Below, piece by piece: positions 26,147 to 34,486 of a stretch of DNA of 64,000 nt. The position numbers and the translations under genes are program-made. Position 1 is the first letter of the stretch. Every line of letters begins with the position of its first letter. The notes under the pieces are model-generated. The model did not search any database and was not told where the DNA came from. It saw only the letters and a program-made list of their open reading frames with translations. This DNA comes from Calditrichota bacterium (GTDB lineage Bacteria; Electryoneota; RPQS01). The stretch lies in the NCBI GenBank assembly GCA_020637395.1, contig JACJWA010000003.1:88282-152281 (forward strand), in the 5' to 3' direction.

Positions 26147-27286
26147 TCAACTCTTCTGGACTGGAAGGTCTAACTGAGCGGTCGTGAGTCCAAGGCTACG
26201 GAGCGCCTTTCGATAAGCTTTGCGGGGCTCTCGACGGAGCGACCAATAGGCTTTACGCGCAATCGCTACCCGGTGGTCCACCGGTGCCGCATTCAGATCG
26301 CAGGCGACCGGGCAATCACGGAAATCCAGCTCTAACATCCGCTGCCTGAACAGCACCGTTTGCCGACTCTTCCACACCTCCTCCACCGTCTGCTCACACA
26401 GATTTCCCAAAGGATACCATGACTTGCAGCACACTCTCGCGATTCCTGAATAGGCCACAAACAAACTGTCAAACGCGACCGAACAAGGGCTCGAAGGCCT
26501 CGCGAACAAGCTTCTTTCGCGAACCGGCGCGATGTTCTTCTTCTGCGCATAGTACCAATCAAACTCGTTCAACGCGTACAGCTTGACTTGTGGATTGCGC
26601 TCTGCCGTCTCATAGGCTGCCGAGATGTGGTTCTGCACGAACTTGGTGTCCTCGTGCCGGGCCGACAGAACAGGATCAATGTGGAAGATGACCTCGTCCG
26701 CGCCGTGATCCGCGGCCCATTGGACGAACACAGGAAGCTCGTGAATGGTCTCTTGCAGCACCACCGTGCTGAGTCTCAGGACCATCTTTGAGTTCTGCTC
26801 CCGTCGGCGGCGGACTATCCGATCAATGTTCGAAATCACCTCCGACTGCCGACCAAATTGAACGACACGACTGTACAACTCCGGGTCAATCGCGTTCAAA
26901 CTGAAATTGACCACTCTCCCCTGAGCAAGAAAAGCCTCTTCCCAGAGGCCTTTCCAAAGTACGCCGTTGGTCACCGTTTCCAAATGAATGTTCGGGTAGT
27001 CCCGTATGACCATCTCGACAAGCTCACGGCAATTCGGCAGCACGGTCGGTTCTCCGCCTTGCAGCACAAGAGTGTCTATGAGCGGATAGGCGGATCTCAG
27101 ATTCTCCTTCCAAGCCACATCGGCAAGTCGGCTCGACGGCGCAAAGTCCGTTTGGTAGCACATCGAGCACCGAACATTGCACTGCTGGCCCATCTCAAGG
27201 TGCAGATGCCGAAGATACTCCAATGGCCAAGCTCTGAGGTCGGACTGGGCAATCCTTGCTGAATCCAGGACCGGCAACGATTTCAC
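26147..27286 (-). CDS. Radical SAM/SPASM-type protein
   Basis: 379 residues. The radical SAM motif 'CNVRCSMCYQ' (Cx3Cx2C) lies near residues 36-43, followed by 'VLQGGEPTVLPN' and 'VVNFSLNAIDPE'. C-terminal cysteines ('CSVAFDSLFVAYSGIARVCCKSW', 'FRDCPVACDL') form a SPASM-like auxiliary cluster region. Such proteins modify peptides or carry out other maturation chemistry. No peptide precursor is visible beside it, so the substrate is unknown. The start is GTG at 27286 with AAAGGGTG upstream. Confidence 0.8.
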   Translation of the reverse strand: MKSLPVLDSARIAQSDLRAWPLEYLRHLHLEMGQQCNVRCSMCYQTDFAPSSRLADVAWKENLRSAYPLIDTLVLQGGEPTVLPNCRELVEMVIRDYPNIHLETVTNGVLWKGLWEEAFLAQGRVVNFSLNAIDPELYSRVVQFGRQSEVISNIDRIVRRRREQNSKMVLRLSTVVLQETIHELPVFVQWAADHGADEVIFHIDPVLSARHEDTKFVQNHISAAYETAERNPQVKLYALNEFDWYYAQKKNIAPVRERSLFARPSSPCSVAFDSLFVAYSGIARVCCKSWYPLGNLCEQTVEEVWKSRQTVLFRQRMLELDFRDCPVACDLNAAPVDHRVAIARKAYWSLRREPRKAYRKALRSLGLTTAQLDLPVQKS

Positions 27287-27376
27287 GCGACACCCTTTCT
27301 ATGAAAACTCGGAACCCATGACCATGATAGTACTCCGGTCCATCAGCCGCAAGCCGAGACAGCAAGAAAACAGAGC

Positions 27377-28894
27377 CTACCCCTCGCCCCGCTCGGCGTA
27401 CGCGCGCTTGATCATCGCGTCCAGGAACTGCTCAGGATTGGCCAGCACTTCCGGCGACACCTCAAGGCTCTGCCGGTTCGCAAGCTTCAGGCCGTATTCG
27501 TAGTTCGAAAACATCTGCTGCAGCCGGTACACAATCTGAATCGGCTCTTCCTGAATGTTTTCGCGAATCCAACGGTGCGACTCCGCCGGAAGCTCTAGCA
27601 CAAGCCCGTGCTTTTCCAGAAAACTCCGCTGGAACGTGTTGATCGCATCCGTCACCAACAAATCAGAAGCAACCTTCTCCGGGTTTTCAATCAACTCTAC
27701 CGTCACATGCAGAGACCGCAGGGTCGAAGAGGGCAACAGCTTCTCGAACTTGATCAGCGCGCGCTCCACAACAGAGGTCAGTCCGCGCGCGCCAATGCCC
27801 AACGAGTGTGCTCTGCGCGCAATCTCTCTTAGCGCCGCATCCTCAAAACTCAGTTTGATCCCATACGCCGCAAAGTCGCGCGTCTTGCCCTGAATCACCG
27901 CCGAATGCGGATTGCGCAGCACGTCGTAGAGAGCAGTCTCGTCAAGCTCCGTCAACTGCGCCACCACCGGCAAGCGGCCCACAAACTCCGACTCAAATCC
28001 ATATTGCATCAGGTCCGTCGTCGTCACGCGCTTCAGAAGCTCTTCGTTGGCTGTCGGAATCTCGCCTTCCCGGTGGAAGCCCATCGTTCCCTTGGACAGC
28101 CTGCGGCGAATGATCTCCGAAAGCCCCGAAAATGCCCCGGACATGATGAACAGCATATTGCGCGTCGAAACCTTCTTGCGCACGGCCTTGCCTCGGCGCT
28201 GTGTTTCCATCACCGCTTCCATCTGACTGGCCAGATCATGAGGCGTGCGCAGATCCACCTCGGTGTCTTCCATCAGCTTTAGAAGCGCCCGCTGCACACC
28301 CGTGCGCGACACATCAGGTCCCACCGTATTCCCCGACGCCGCGATCTTGTCAATCTCATCCACGTAGATAATGCCATACTCCGCCAACGCAATATCGCCG
28401 TCCGCTTCGCGCACCAAGTCCCGAATCAGATCATCCACGTCGCCCCCCACGTAACCCGTCTCCGAGAACTTTGTCGCGTCGCCTTTCACGAACGGCACGC
28501 CGATCTTGTCGGCAATCAGCTTCACAATGTAGGTCTTGCCCACACCCGTCGGTCCGATCATCAGAATATTCGACTTGATGCGTCCGACGTTCGGCTCGTT
28601 TGACGGATTCTCGTTCTCCCATTTCCGCCGGTGAAAGTGCGTGCAGATCTTCGTCGCCAGCACCTCTATCGCCTCTTCCTGATGCACCACATACTGCCGC
28701 AAGTAGGCTTCAAGCTCGGTTGGACGAAGCGTGAAATTTATGGCATCCACTCCGCCTTCAGGTTTTGTCGTGGTTCCTTCATGCGGTCCATTCAAATCAT
28801 AATCCGCGACCGACACGGTTTCGCCGTAGCGTTCGCGCAGGAAATCACCAACTTCTTCACGGATCTTATCTGCATTGGGGGGAGTCTTGGACAT
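27377..28894 (-). CDS. ClpX-like AAA+ ATPase lacking the zinc-finger domain
   Basis: 505 residues. The AAA+ core matches ClpX: Walker A 'GPTGVGKT', pore loop 'TGYVGGDVDD', Walker B 'IIYVDEIDKIA', arginine-finger region 'ALLKLMEDTEVD', 'FIMSGAFSGL' and the C-terminal 'IGARGLTSVVERAL'. The N-terminal ClpX zinc-binding domain (four cysteines) is missing, replaced by an unrelated ~60-residue leader. A region around 'SQMEAVMETQRRGKAVRKKV' is longer than usual. Paralogues like this exist in FCB bacteria alongside true ClpX. No clpP is next to it, so partner and substrates are unknown. Confidence 0.85.
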   Translation of the reverse strand: MSKTPPNADKIREEVGDFLRERYGETVSVADYDLNGPHEGTTTKPEGGVDAINFTLRPTELEAYLRQYVVHQEEAIEVLATKICTHFHRRKWENENPSNEPNVGRIKSNILMIGPTGVGKTYIVKLIADKIGVPFVKGDATKFSETGYVGGDVDDLIRDLVREADGDIALAEYGIIYVDEIDKIAASGNTVGPDVSRTGVQRALLKLMEDTEVDLRTPHDLASQMEAVMETQRRGKAVRKKVSTRNMLFIMSGAFSGLSEIIRRRLSKGTMGFHREGEIPTANEELLKRVTTTDLMQYGFESEFVGRLPVVAQLTELDETALYDVLRNPHSAVIQGKTRDFAAYGIKLSFEDAALREIARRAHSLGIGARGLTSVVERALIKFEKLLPSSTLRSLHVTVELIENPEKVASDLLVTDAINTFQRSFLEKHGLVLELPAESHRWIRENIQEEPIQIVYRLQQMFSNYEYGLKLANRQSLEVSPEVLANPEQFLDAMIKRAYAERGEG

Positions 28895-29090
28895 GGTTCT
28901 CTCTGGTCAATTCATGGGCGAGAGGCCTCGGGCCTCCCAATCGTTTCCATTGTACGGACTCAGCAGAATTGCGGTTCCGCCAACTCCTGAAAATATAAGC
29001 ATCCGAGTGACGAGTTGCGACCGAATTCTGCAGACAGGATTCTGCGCGTCCACTTGCACCTCTTTGCCTGCTTTTGTATCTTCTAAACCT

Positions 29091-31001
29091 ATGCAAAAAC
29101 AGCATCTGCATCATGGATCACTGGTTTTCCTTGTCTTTCTCCTGTGCGGATGCGGTGAGCCTCGATTGCCGAAGCTCAACCCCTATATAAATAACGAACA
29201 ACCACTAAGCATTACTCTTCCGGATTCGGGTGACGTGTTTGTGTCGTTTTCCGGCTGGTCGTTCGTCATTCGTCCTCCTATTCCCGGCGTGGATGGAGCC
29301 CTGACGCTCACCATACCGGACTTTCGCGACCTGCGGCTCGGCTGGAGATTCGAAAACGATGTCGTGGCGCTGCAATTCCAGGCTCAACACAGACTCCTTG
29401 ATGGTGTGGAATTGGTAGAACCGGCGCTTGGTCTTAAGCAGACGATGACTGCGCGGGACGGCGGCAGATCTTTGGAATGTGAAGTCTCCGGACCAAGCGG
29501 ACGGACGCTTGAAGCCACGCTCGAAATCCCCGGACCAGTTGGCAAGATCCGCGGAATTGCTGCGGACCGCACTCCCTGGGAGATTACCAAGTCCGGGGCC
29601 ACTTTGCTGCTGCCCTGGGGGGAGACGTGGGAGATTCAAACCGACGGCGAGATCACGCCCGTCTATGAAGAAGGCATGCGCGTGACGATTGCGTTTCCCT
29701 CGGAAGACTCCCGGAAGTTCAAGATTCTGGTTGGTCCACGGACAGACAAGCAGTCGAACCGTGGAGTTGACTTCATCACAGAGTCAGATTCAGTCAATCG
29801 CGCGCTGGCGCTCCTGAGCTCTTTGATCCCGCCCCCCATGAAGCCGGATATGAAATCCACCGAACGCTTCGAGTTCTGGTCCGATTTGACTCCCGCGCAA
29901 TGGTATGTCCATGCGGATGCAGTGCCCGAGTATTTCGATCTGCTGCGCGTTCCCGAAGAGCAGGTTTGGGTCTTGGAGTATGGCCTGAAAGCCTTCGAGA
30001 CCGTGTACCGTTGGGGAACCGTGCCCGCGCAAGACATGACGGCGTATCAACCGCTGATGGATGACGCCCTCAATCGGCTCGATTCGGAACCGCGGCAGGT
30101 GGTGTTTGGCACCACAATCGAAGACCGCTACCGCGAAGCCGCAGTCTGGTTGTTCGCGGAAACTTGTCTGGCTCCAAAATCATCTGGTGACCGCAGCTCC
30201 TACCGCAGAAACAGCCGCGAAGCGTCCAAGGATGCGCTTCGGTCGCTGCGGATGAATGCCGAGGATGTCGAGTGGAAAGAATCCGTTTCTACTCCCGACT
30301 CGTTGCTCTTCGTGGACCGTTTCATTGATCCGGATGTGCGAAAGGTCACATGGGGAGACGGAGAGGGACAGAATCCTTTTATTCAACAGCCGGACACGCT
30401 CGAAGTCTTTGCTGCGGCAGCGCGCGGCACGCTCTCGTGGCTGAATGAAGATTCCAAGATCTGGTTAGAGCGGTCTGATTTGCCGTGGGAATTGGAGATG
30501 GCAAGTCTTCGCTGGAACTTCGACAGACAGATTCGCTTCCGCCGGTCCGACCATTGGCAGCGTGCCTTCGAGACGCTTTTCGATCCTCGGCATCCAGTGC
30601 TGCTGCCGGGAGAAACGGATCGTGCTTCGCAGTATCGAGCGGCCGCCGGTGAACTTGAAACGATTGTCGAAAGCTATCTGGGAATTCGACCCAATCGGTC
30701 CGTCGGGAAAATCGTTTTTGATCCGCGTCTACCAAACGGATGGGGCAGAACTCGCGCGAGAGTGCCTTTTTGCGAAGGCGAACTCTTTGTGGACTATGAT
30801 CTGGCGGAACAGCGCGCGTGGATTGCGGCACGCGGCCTGACACAATCCTTCGAGTGCATCGTCTATCTGCCTACCGCAAGCGGAGCCATCTCCGCAGAGT
30901 TTACTCTTGAACCCGGCGACGGACCGCATTTCTGCCGACTGGAATTGGGCACCGACAACGCCACAAGACTATTCATTACGACAAGCTCACTACCTGAATG
31001 A
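29091..31001 (+). CDS. Lipoprotein with possible glycan-hydrolase-like C-terminal region
   Basis: About 636 residues. The start ATG at 29091 gives a lipoprotein signal 'FLVFLLCGCGE' (lipobox Cys near residue 17); the longer frame from 28875 reads through the promoter region. The N-terminal ~200 residues look beta-rich. The C-terminal part ('YLGIRPNRSVGKIVFDPRLP') resembles the end of six-hairpin glycosidases and debranching enzymes, which suits the neighbouring glucokinase and GH57 genes, but I cannot identify catalytic residues. It overlaps the next gene by 4 bases (ATGA). First gene of a plus-strand operon-like run. Confidence 0.7.
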   Translation: MQKQHLHHGSLVFLVFLLCGCGEPRLPKLNPYINNEQPLSITLPDSGDVFVSFSGWSFVIRPPIPGVDGALTLTIPDFRDLRLGWRFENDVVALQFQAQHRLLDGVELVEPALGLKQTMTARDGGRSLECEVSGPSGRTLEATLEIPGPVGKIRGIAADRTPWEITKSGATLLLPWGETWEIQTDGEITPVYEEGMRVTIAFPSEDSRKFKILVGPRTDKQSNRGVDFITESDSVNRALALLSSLIPPPMKPDMKSTERFEFWSDLTPAQWYVHADAVPEYFDLLRVPEEQVWVLEYGLKAFETVYRWGTVPAQDMTAYQPLMDDALNRLDSEPRQVVFGTTIEDRYREAAVWLFAETCLAPKSSGDRSSYRRNSREASKDALRSLRMNAEDVEWKESVSTPDSLLFVDRFIDPDVRKVTWGDGEGQNPFIQQPDTLEVFAAAARGTLSWLNEDSKIWLERSDLPWELEMASLRWNFDRQIRFRRSDHWQRAFETLFDPRHPVLLPGETDRASQYRAAAGELETIVESYLGIRPNRSVGKIVFDPRLPNGWGRTRARVPFCEGELFVDYDLAEQRAWIAARGLTQSFECIVYLPTASGAISAEFTLEPGDGPHFCRLELGTDNATRLFITTSSLPE

Positions 31002-31918
31002 CCACACAGCGCCTCGCCCTCGGCATTGATATCGGAGGGACAAATCTCAAGATCGGTCTGGTCACAGAATCCGGTGAGCTGATTGACAAGGAAACAACGC
31101 CGACTCCCAGACCTCGCGAGCTGGGTGCCGTGGTGCAGACCCTGGCTTCTGCTGTGAAGTCGCTCTGTGACAAACACGGAGCCTCGCCTGAGGGCGCGGG
31201 AATTGGCGCTCCCGGCGTCGTGGATGAGTCTCTGCATACCGTGCTCTGGGCTCCCAATTTTCCGGACTGGATCGGTCAGCCGATTCGCGACTCCATTTCC
31301 GAAGCTCTCCAGTTGCCCGTCGTGATGGATAATGACGTCAACAATTTTGCCATCGGCGAGCATCGGTGGGGAGCGGCGCGCAAATTCAAACACTTTGTCG
31401 CCGCCGCGATGGGAACCGGACTCGGCGGTGCAGTCTTCATAGACGGAAAGCTCTATCGCGGTGCGCGCGGTGCCGCAGGTGAAATGGGCTTTACGATCAT
31501 TTCTCCCAACGGACCCGCCGTACTGGGTCGTGAAGGAGTACTTGAGGCCTATGTCGGACGCGCGGCCTTTGATCAGCTCGTGGATGAAAAATTCAAGACC
31601 GGAGAGTTTCCCACTCCCCGCCGTATCACGGAGCTTGTCCAGCAAGGCGATGAGCGCGCCCGCGAGATTCATGACACACTCGCCATGCGGCTCGCGGAAG
31701 CCGCCGCGACCTGGCTTCATATCCTGAATCCCGAGGCCATCATTTTGGGCGGCGGCACAATTCACTCCGCCGACTATTTCTTCGAACGCTTTCGCCACTA
31801 CCTCTCGGTGCGCGCGCTGCCTCCGCATACCGAAACTCTGCACATCCTGCCCGGACAACTCGGCTACTTTGCCGGAATGCTCGGTGCGGCCGCGCTCTGG
31901 TTTGAACAATCCGCTTAG
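30998..31918 (+). CDS. ROK-family sugar kinase (glucokinase-like)
   Basis: 306 residues. ATP site 'LGIDIGGTNLKIGLV', sugar-binding 'GIGAPGVVDESLH' and catalytic 'VVMDNDVNNFAIGEHRWGA' (Asp), plus 'AAMGTGLGGAVFIDGKL'. The usual ROK zinc site with several cysteines after 'GEMGF' is absent; instead 'GREGVLEAYVG' follows, as in a cysteine-free subgroup. Likely phosphorylates glucose released by the neighbouring GH57 enzyme. Translationally coupled to the lipoprotein gene before it. Confidence 0.88.
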   Translation: MTTQRLALGIDIGGTNLKIGLVTESGELIDKETTPTPRPRELGAVVQTLASAVKSLCDKHGASPEGAGIGAPGVVDESLHTVLWAPNFPDWIGQPIRDSISEALQLPVVMDNDVNNFAIGEHRWGAARKFKHFVAAAMGTGLGGAVFIDGKLYRGARGAAGEMGFTIISPNGPAVLGREGVLEAYVGRAAFDQLVDEKFKTGEFPTPRRITELVQQGDERAREIHDTLAMRLAEAAATWLHILNPEAIILGGGTIHSADYFFERFRHYLSVRALPPHTETLHILPGQLGYFAGMLGAAALWFEQSA

Positions 31919-31928
31919 CGGAGGTCAT

Positions 31929-32333
31929 ATGTTGCTGCGTTTCTCCGTCACATTGCTGCTTTTTACCTTGCTCTTCACCGGATGCAAGAAAGACGACGAG
32001 CCCGAAGACATCGGTGCAGTTTGGATTCTCTATGTCAACGCGCGCGACGGATCGCGCTCCGATGGTCAGATGCAGGCCTGCGCACACGTCAAGTGGACCT
32101 ACGAGGGAGACTCGAATGTCAATGACCAGGGCTGCCGCGATGGAAACAACTCCGTCAAAGTCTGGAAACCCATCTCCGAAGACGTGCGCATTTTCTATCA
32201 CGTTGAATGCGAAGGCTACAACCCGTCCGTCGAAGACCTTGCCGATTTTCTCATGGCACGAATTGACTCCACGACCGAAAGCGGAAATCCCGAAGTCGTG
32301 ATCAGCCGCACCATCACCATGTTCCCCAATTAG
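31929..32333 (+). CDS. Small lipoprotein of unknown function
   Basis: 134 residues with a clear lipoprotein signal ('LLLFTLLFTGCKK', lipobox Cys ~18), followed by a short soluble domain with a Cys pair ('MQACAHVKW', 'DQGCRDG'). ATG at 31929 is preceded by GGAGGTCAT. No family recognised. It lies between the kinase and GH57 genes on the same strand. Confidence 0.7.
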   Translation: MLLRFSVTLLLFTLLFTGCKKDDEPEDIGAVWILYVNARDGSRSDGQMQACAHVKWTYEGDSNVNDQGCRDGNNSVKVWKPISEDVRIFYHVECEGYNPSVEDLADFLMARIDSTTESGNPEVVISRTITMFPN

Positions 32334-32365
32334 CTTTTCCCCCCTTCAATAACCCTTCCTTACCT

Positions 32366-34480
32366 GTGTCGAAAGTTTATCTTAGTCTCGAACTTCACAA
32401 TCATCAGCCCGTCGGCAACTTCGATCACGTCATCGCAGAAGCTTACCAGAAGAGCTATAAGCCGTTTCTCGAAACGCTGCTCGACTTTCCGCAGATTCGC
32501 ATGAGTCTCCATACCTCCGGCTGTTTGCTGGAGTGGTGCGAAAAAAATCTGCCTGAGTATCTTGATCTGGTCGGCAAGCTTCACGACCGTGGACAGCTTG
32601 AGCTGATCGGCGGCGCTTTCTATGAACCCGTGCTGGCCGCGATCCCCCGCGACGACGCGCTGGAACACTTTGCGCGCATGAATGAGTATCTGCTCCGCCG
32701 ATTCGGTACCAAGCCGCGCGGCGCGTGGCTCCCTGAACGCGTCTGGGAACCGGGCTTTGCGGCCCTGCTCGTCGAAGCCGGAGTCGAGTACATCTCGATG
32801 GACGACGATCTCTTTCTGGCCGCCGGACATCTGCCCGAAGAGCTGAACGGCTACTTCATGACCGATTCGCACAACGGGCCGCTGGCGATGTTCCCCAATC
32901 ATCAAGCTCTTCGCTATGCGATTCCGTTCCGCGAACCGGAAGCAACCTTCGACTACATTTTTCAGCAGGCTGACGGCAGACCCGACTCGCTCTTCTTGAT
33001 GGGCGACGACGGCGAGAAATTCGGGCTCTGGCCGCGCACCTACAAACCCATCTATGAAGACGGCTGGCTGCGCAGTTTCTTCGAAGCGCTGACCAGTCAT
33101 TCCCACGACGTGGAATTGCTTACGATGGCCGAAGCCCGCGACCGCATTCAGCCTAAAGGCCGAACCTATCTTCCCACAGGCTCCTATTTCGAAATGGGAG
33201 AGTGGTCGCTTCCAACGTCTGCGCGCAAGAAGTACGTTCACTTTGTGCATGAACTGAAAGAGCGCGATGACTGGCCGCAGCTGCGTCCGTTTGTCAAGGG
33301 AGGCTTCTGGCGCGGCTTTATGCGCAAGTATCCCGAAGCGAACTACATGCAGAAAAAAATGCTGCGAGTTTCGCGAAAGTTCTATTCCCTGTCCAATCGC
33401 AAGACCTCGCCCGAATATCAGACACAGGTGTTGCGCGGACAATGCAACTGCCCGTACTGGCACGGCGTCTTCGGAGGTCTCTATCTTCCGCATCTTCGCC
33501 ACGCCGTTTGGAAAGAGCTGCTACAAGCCGAATATGCGCTGGACAATCTTCAGCATCGCGGGCGCAAGTGGGTCGAAGTCTCGCCCGTGGATCATGACAT
33601 GGACGGCAGAACCGAGATTCTGATCGAGAACGCCGTGATGAACGCCTACCTCAAGCCGCACGAGGGCGGCTCGCTTTTCGAATGGGATCACCGAGAACGC
33701 GGCTACAACCTGCTCAACACACTGACCCGCTACGAAGAACCTTATCACATGGACGTGGCACGCGCCACCGTCGCCCATGACGACGACGAAGCCTCCGCGG
33801 AATCCATCCACGACCTGATTCTCAAGAAGGAAGAGGGACTCGAGCATTTGGTCACCGTGGACCAGTGGCCGCGTCGTTCGTTGCTCGATCACTTCCATGG
33901 CTTCAACGGTACGATTCAACAGTTCCGCGCTGGCACTCTTGCAGATTACGCCGATTTTCTGAATGGTGAATACAGACTCGCTGAGGTCTTCACCGACGGA
34001 ATCACCCTCGAACGCACCGGCAAACTGGGCTCGCTGCCCGTCCGCATTGCCAAGACCATCCGCGTGCAGTCGGGCCGCCCGATCATGGACGTCAGCTATG
34101 CCGTTAGCAATCTCTCCGCGCAGGAGATTCACGGACCCTTCGGAATCGAGTGGAACTTCGCACTCATGGCTCCTAATTCGGGACAGCATTACTTCTCGCT
34201 GCCAGGCACCGATATTCTGCGCCGACCGCTTGCCGAAGTCGCCGAACATGCCGACGTGTCGCGCGTCTTTCTGGCGGATGAGCACGAAGGCGTCGCCGCG
34301 AATGTGGAGTGCAGCGTGCCCGCGAAACTCTGGCGCGCTCCCGTTGAAAGCGTCTCGCTCTCCGAAGGCGGCTTCGAACGCGTCTTCCAATCCTGCGCGC
34401 TGTTCTTCAACTGGGTGCTCAAGCTTCAGCCCGGCGAAGTCTGGCGCTGTAACTTCACTGCTGAGCTCTCAGAGCGATAA
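32366..34480 (+). CDS. GH57 alpha-amylase / 4-alpha-glucanotransferase
   Basis: 704 residues, normal for GH57. The five-motif pattern is seen: 'HNHQP' (11-15), 'GGAFYEP' (82-88), 'WLPERVWEP' with the nucleophile Glu124, 'MGDDGEKFG' with the acid Asp214 or 215, and a downstream block, followed by the alpha-amylase-type beta-sandwich ('YAVSNLSAQEIHGPFGIEWN'). No signal peptide, so it acts on glycogen or maltodextrin in the cytoplasm. The start is GTG at 32366. The next gene follows 6 bases after its stop. Confidence 0.93.
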   Translation: MSKVYLSLELHNHQPVGNFDHVIAEAYQKSYKPFLETLLDFPQIRMSLHTSGCLLEWCEKNLPEYLDLVGKLHDRGQLELIGGAFYEPVLAAIPRDDALEHFARMNEYLLRRFGTKPRGAWLPERVWEPGFAALLVEAGVEYISMDDDLFLAAGHLPEELNGYFMTDSHNGPLAMFPNHQALRYAIPFREPEATFDYIFQQADGRPDSLFLMGDDGEKFGLWPRTYKPIYEDGWLRSFFEALTSHSHDVELLTMAEARDRIQPKGRTYLPTGSYFEMGEWSLPTSARKKYVHFVHELKERDDWPQLRPFVKGGFWRGFMRKYPEANYMQKKMLRVSRKFYSLSNRKTSPEYQTQVLRGQCNCPYWHGVFGGLYLPHLRHAVWKELLQAEYALDNLQHRGRKWVEVSPVDHDMDGRTEILIENAVMNAYLKPHEGGSLFEWDHRERGYNLLNTLTRYEEPYHMDVARATVAHDDDEASAESIHDLILKKEEGLEHLVTVDQWPRRSLLDHFHGFNGTIQQFRAGTLADYADFLNGEYRLAEVFTDGITLERTGKLGSLPVRIAKTIRVQSGRPIMDVSYAVSNLSAQEIHGPFGIEWNFALMAPNSGQHYFSLPGTDILRRPLAEVAEHADVSRVFLADEHEGVAANVECSVPAKLWRAPVESVSLSEGGFERVFQSCALFFNWVLKLQPGEVWRCNFTAELSER

Positions 34481-34486
34481 GTAATA

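Noticed and set aside
28875..29090. Extended start of the plus-strand lipoprotein
   Set aside because: It would remove the lipoprotein signal and run through the divergent promoter region shared with the ClpX-like gene.
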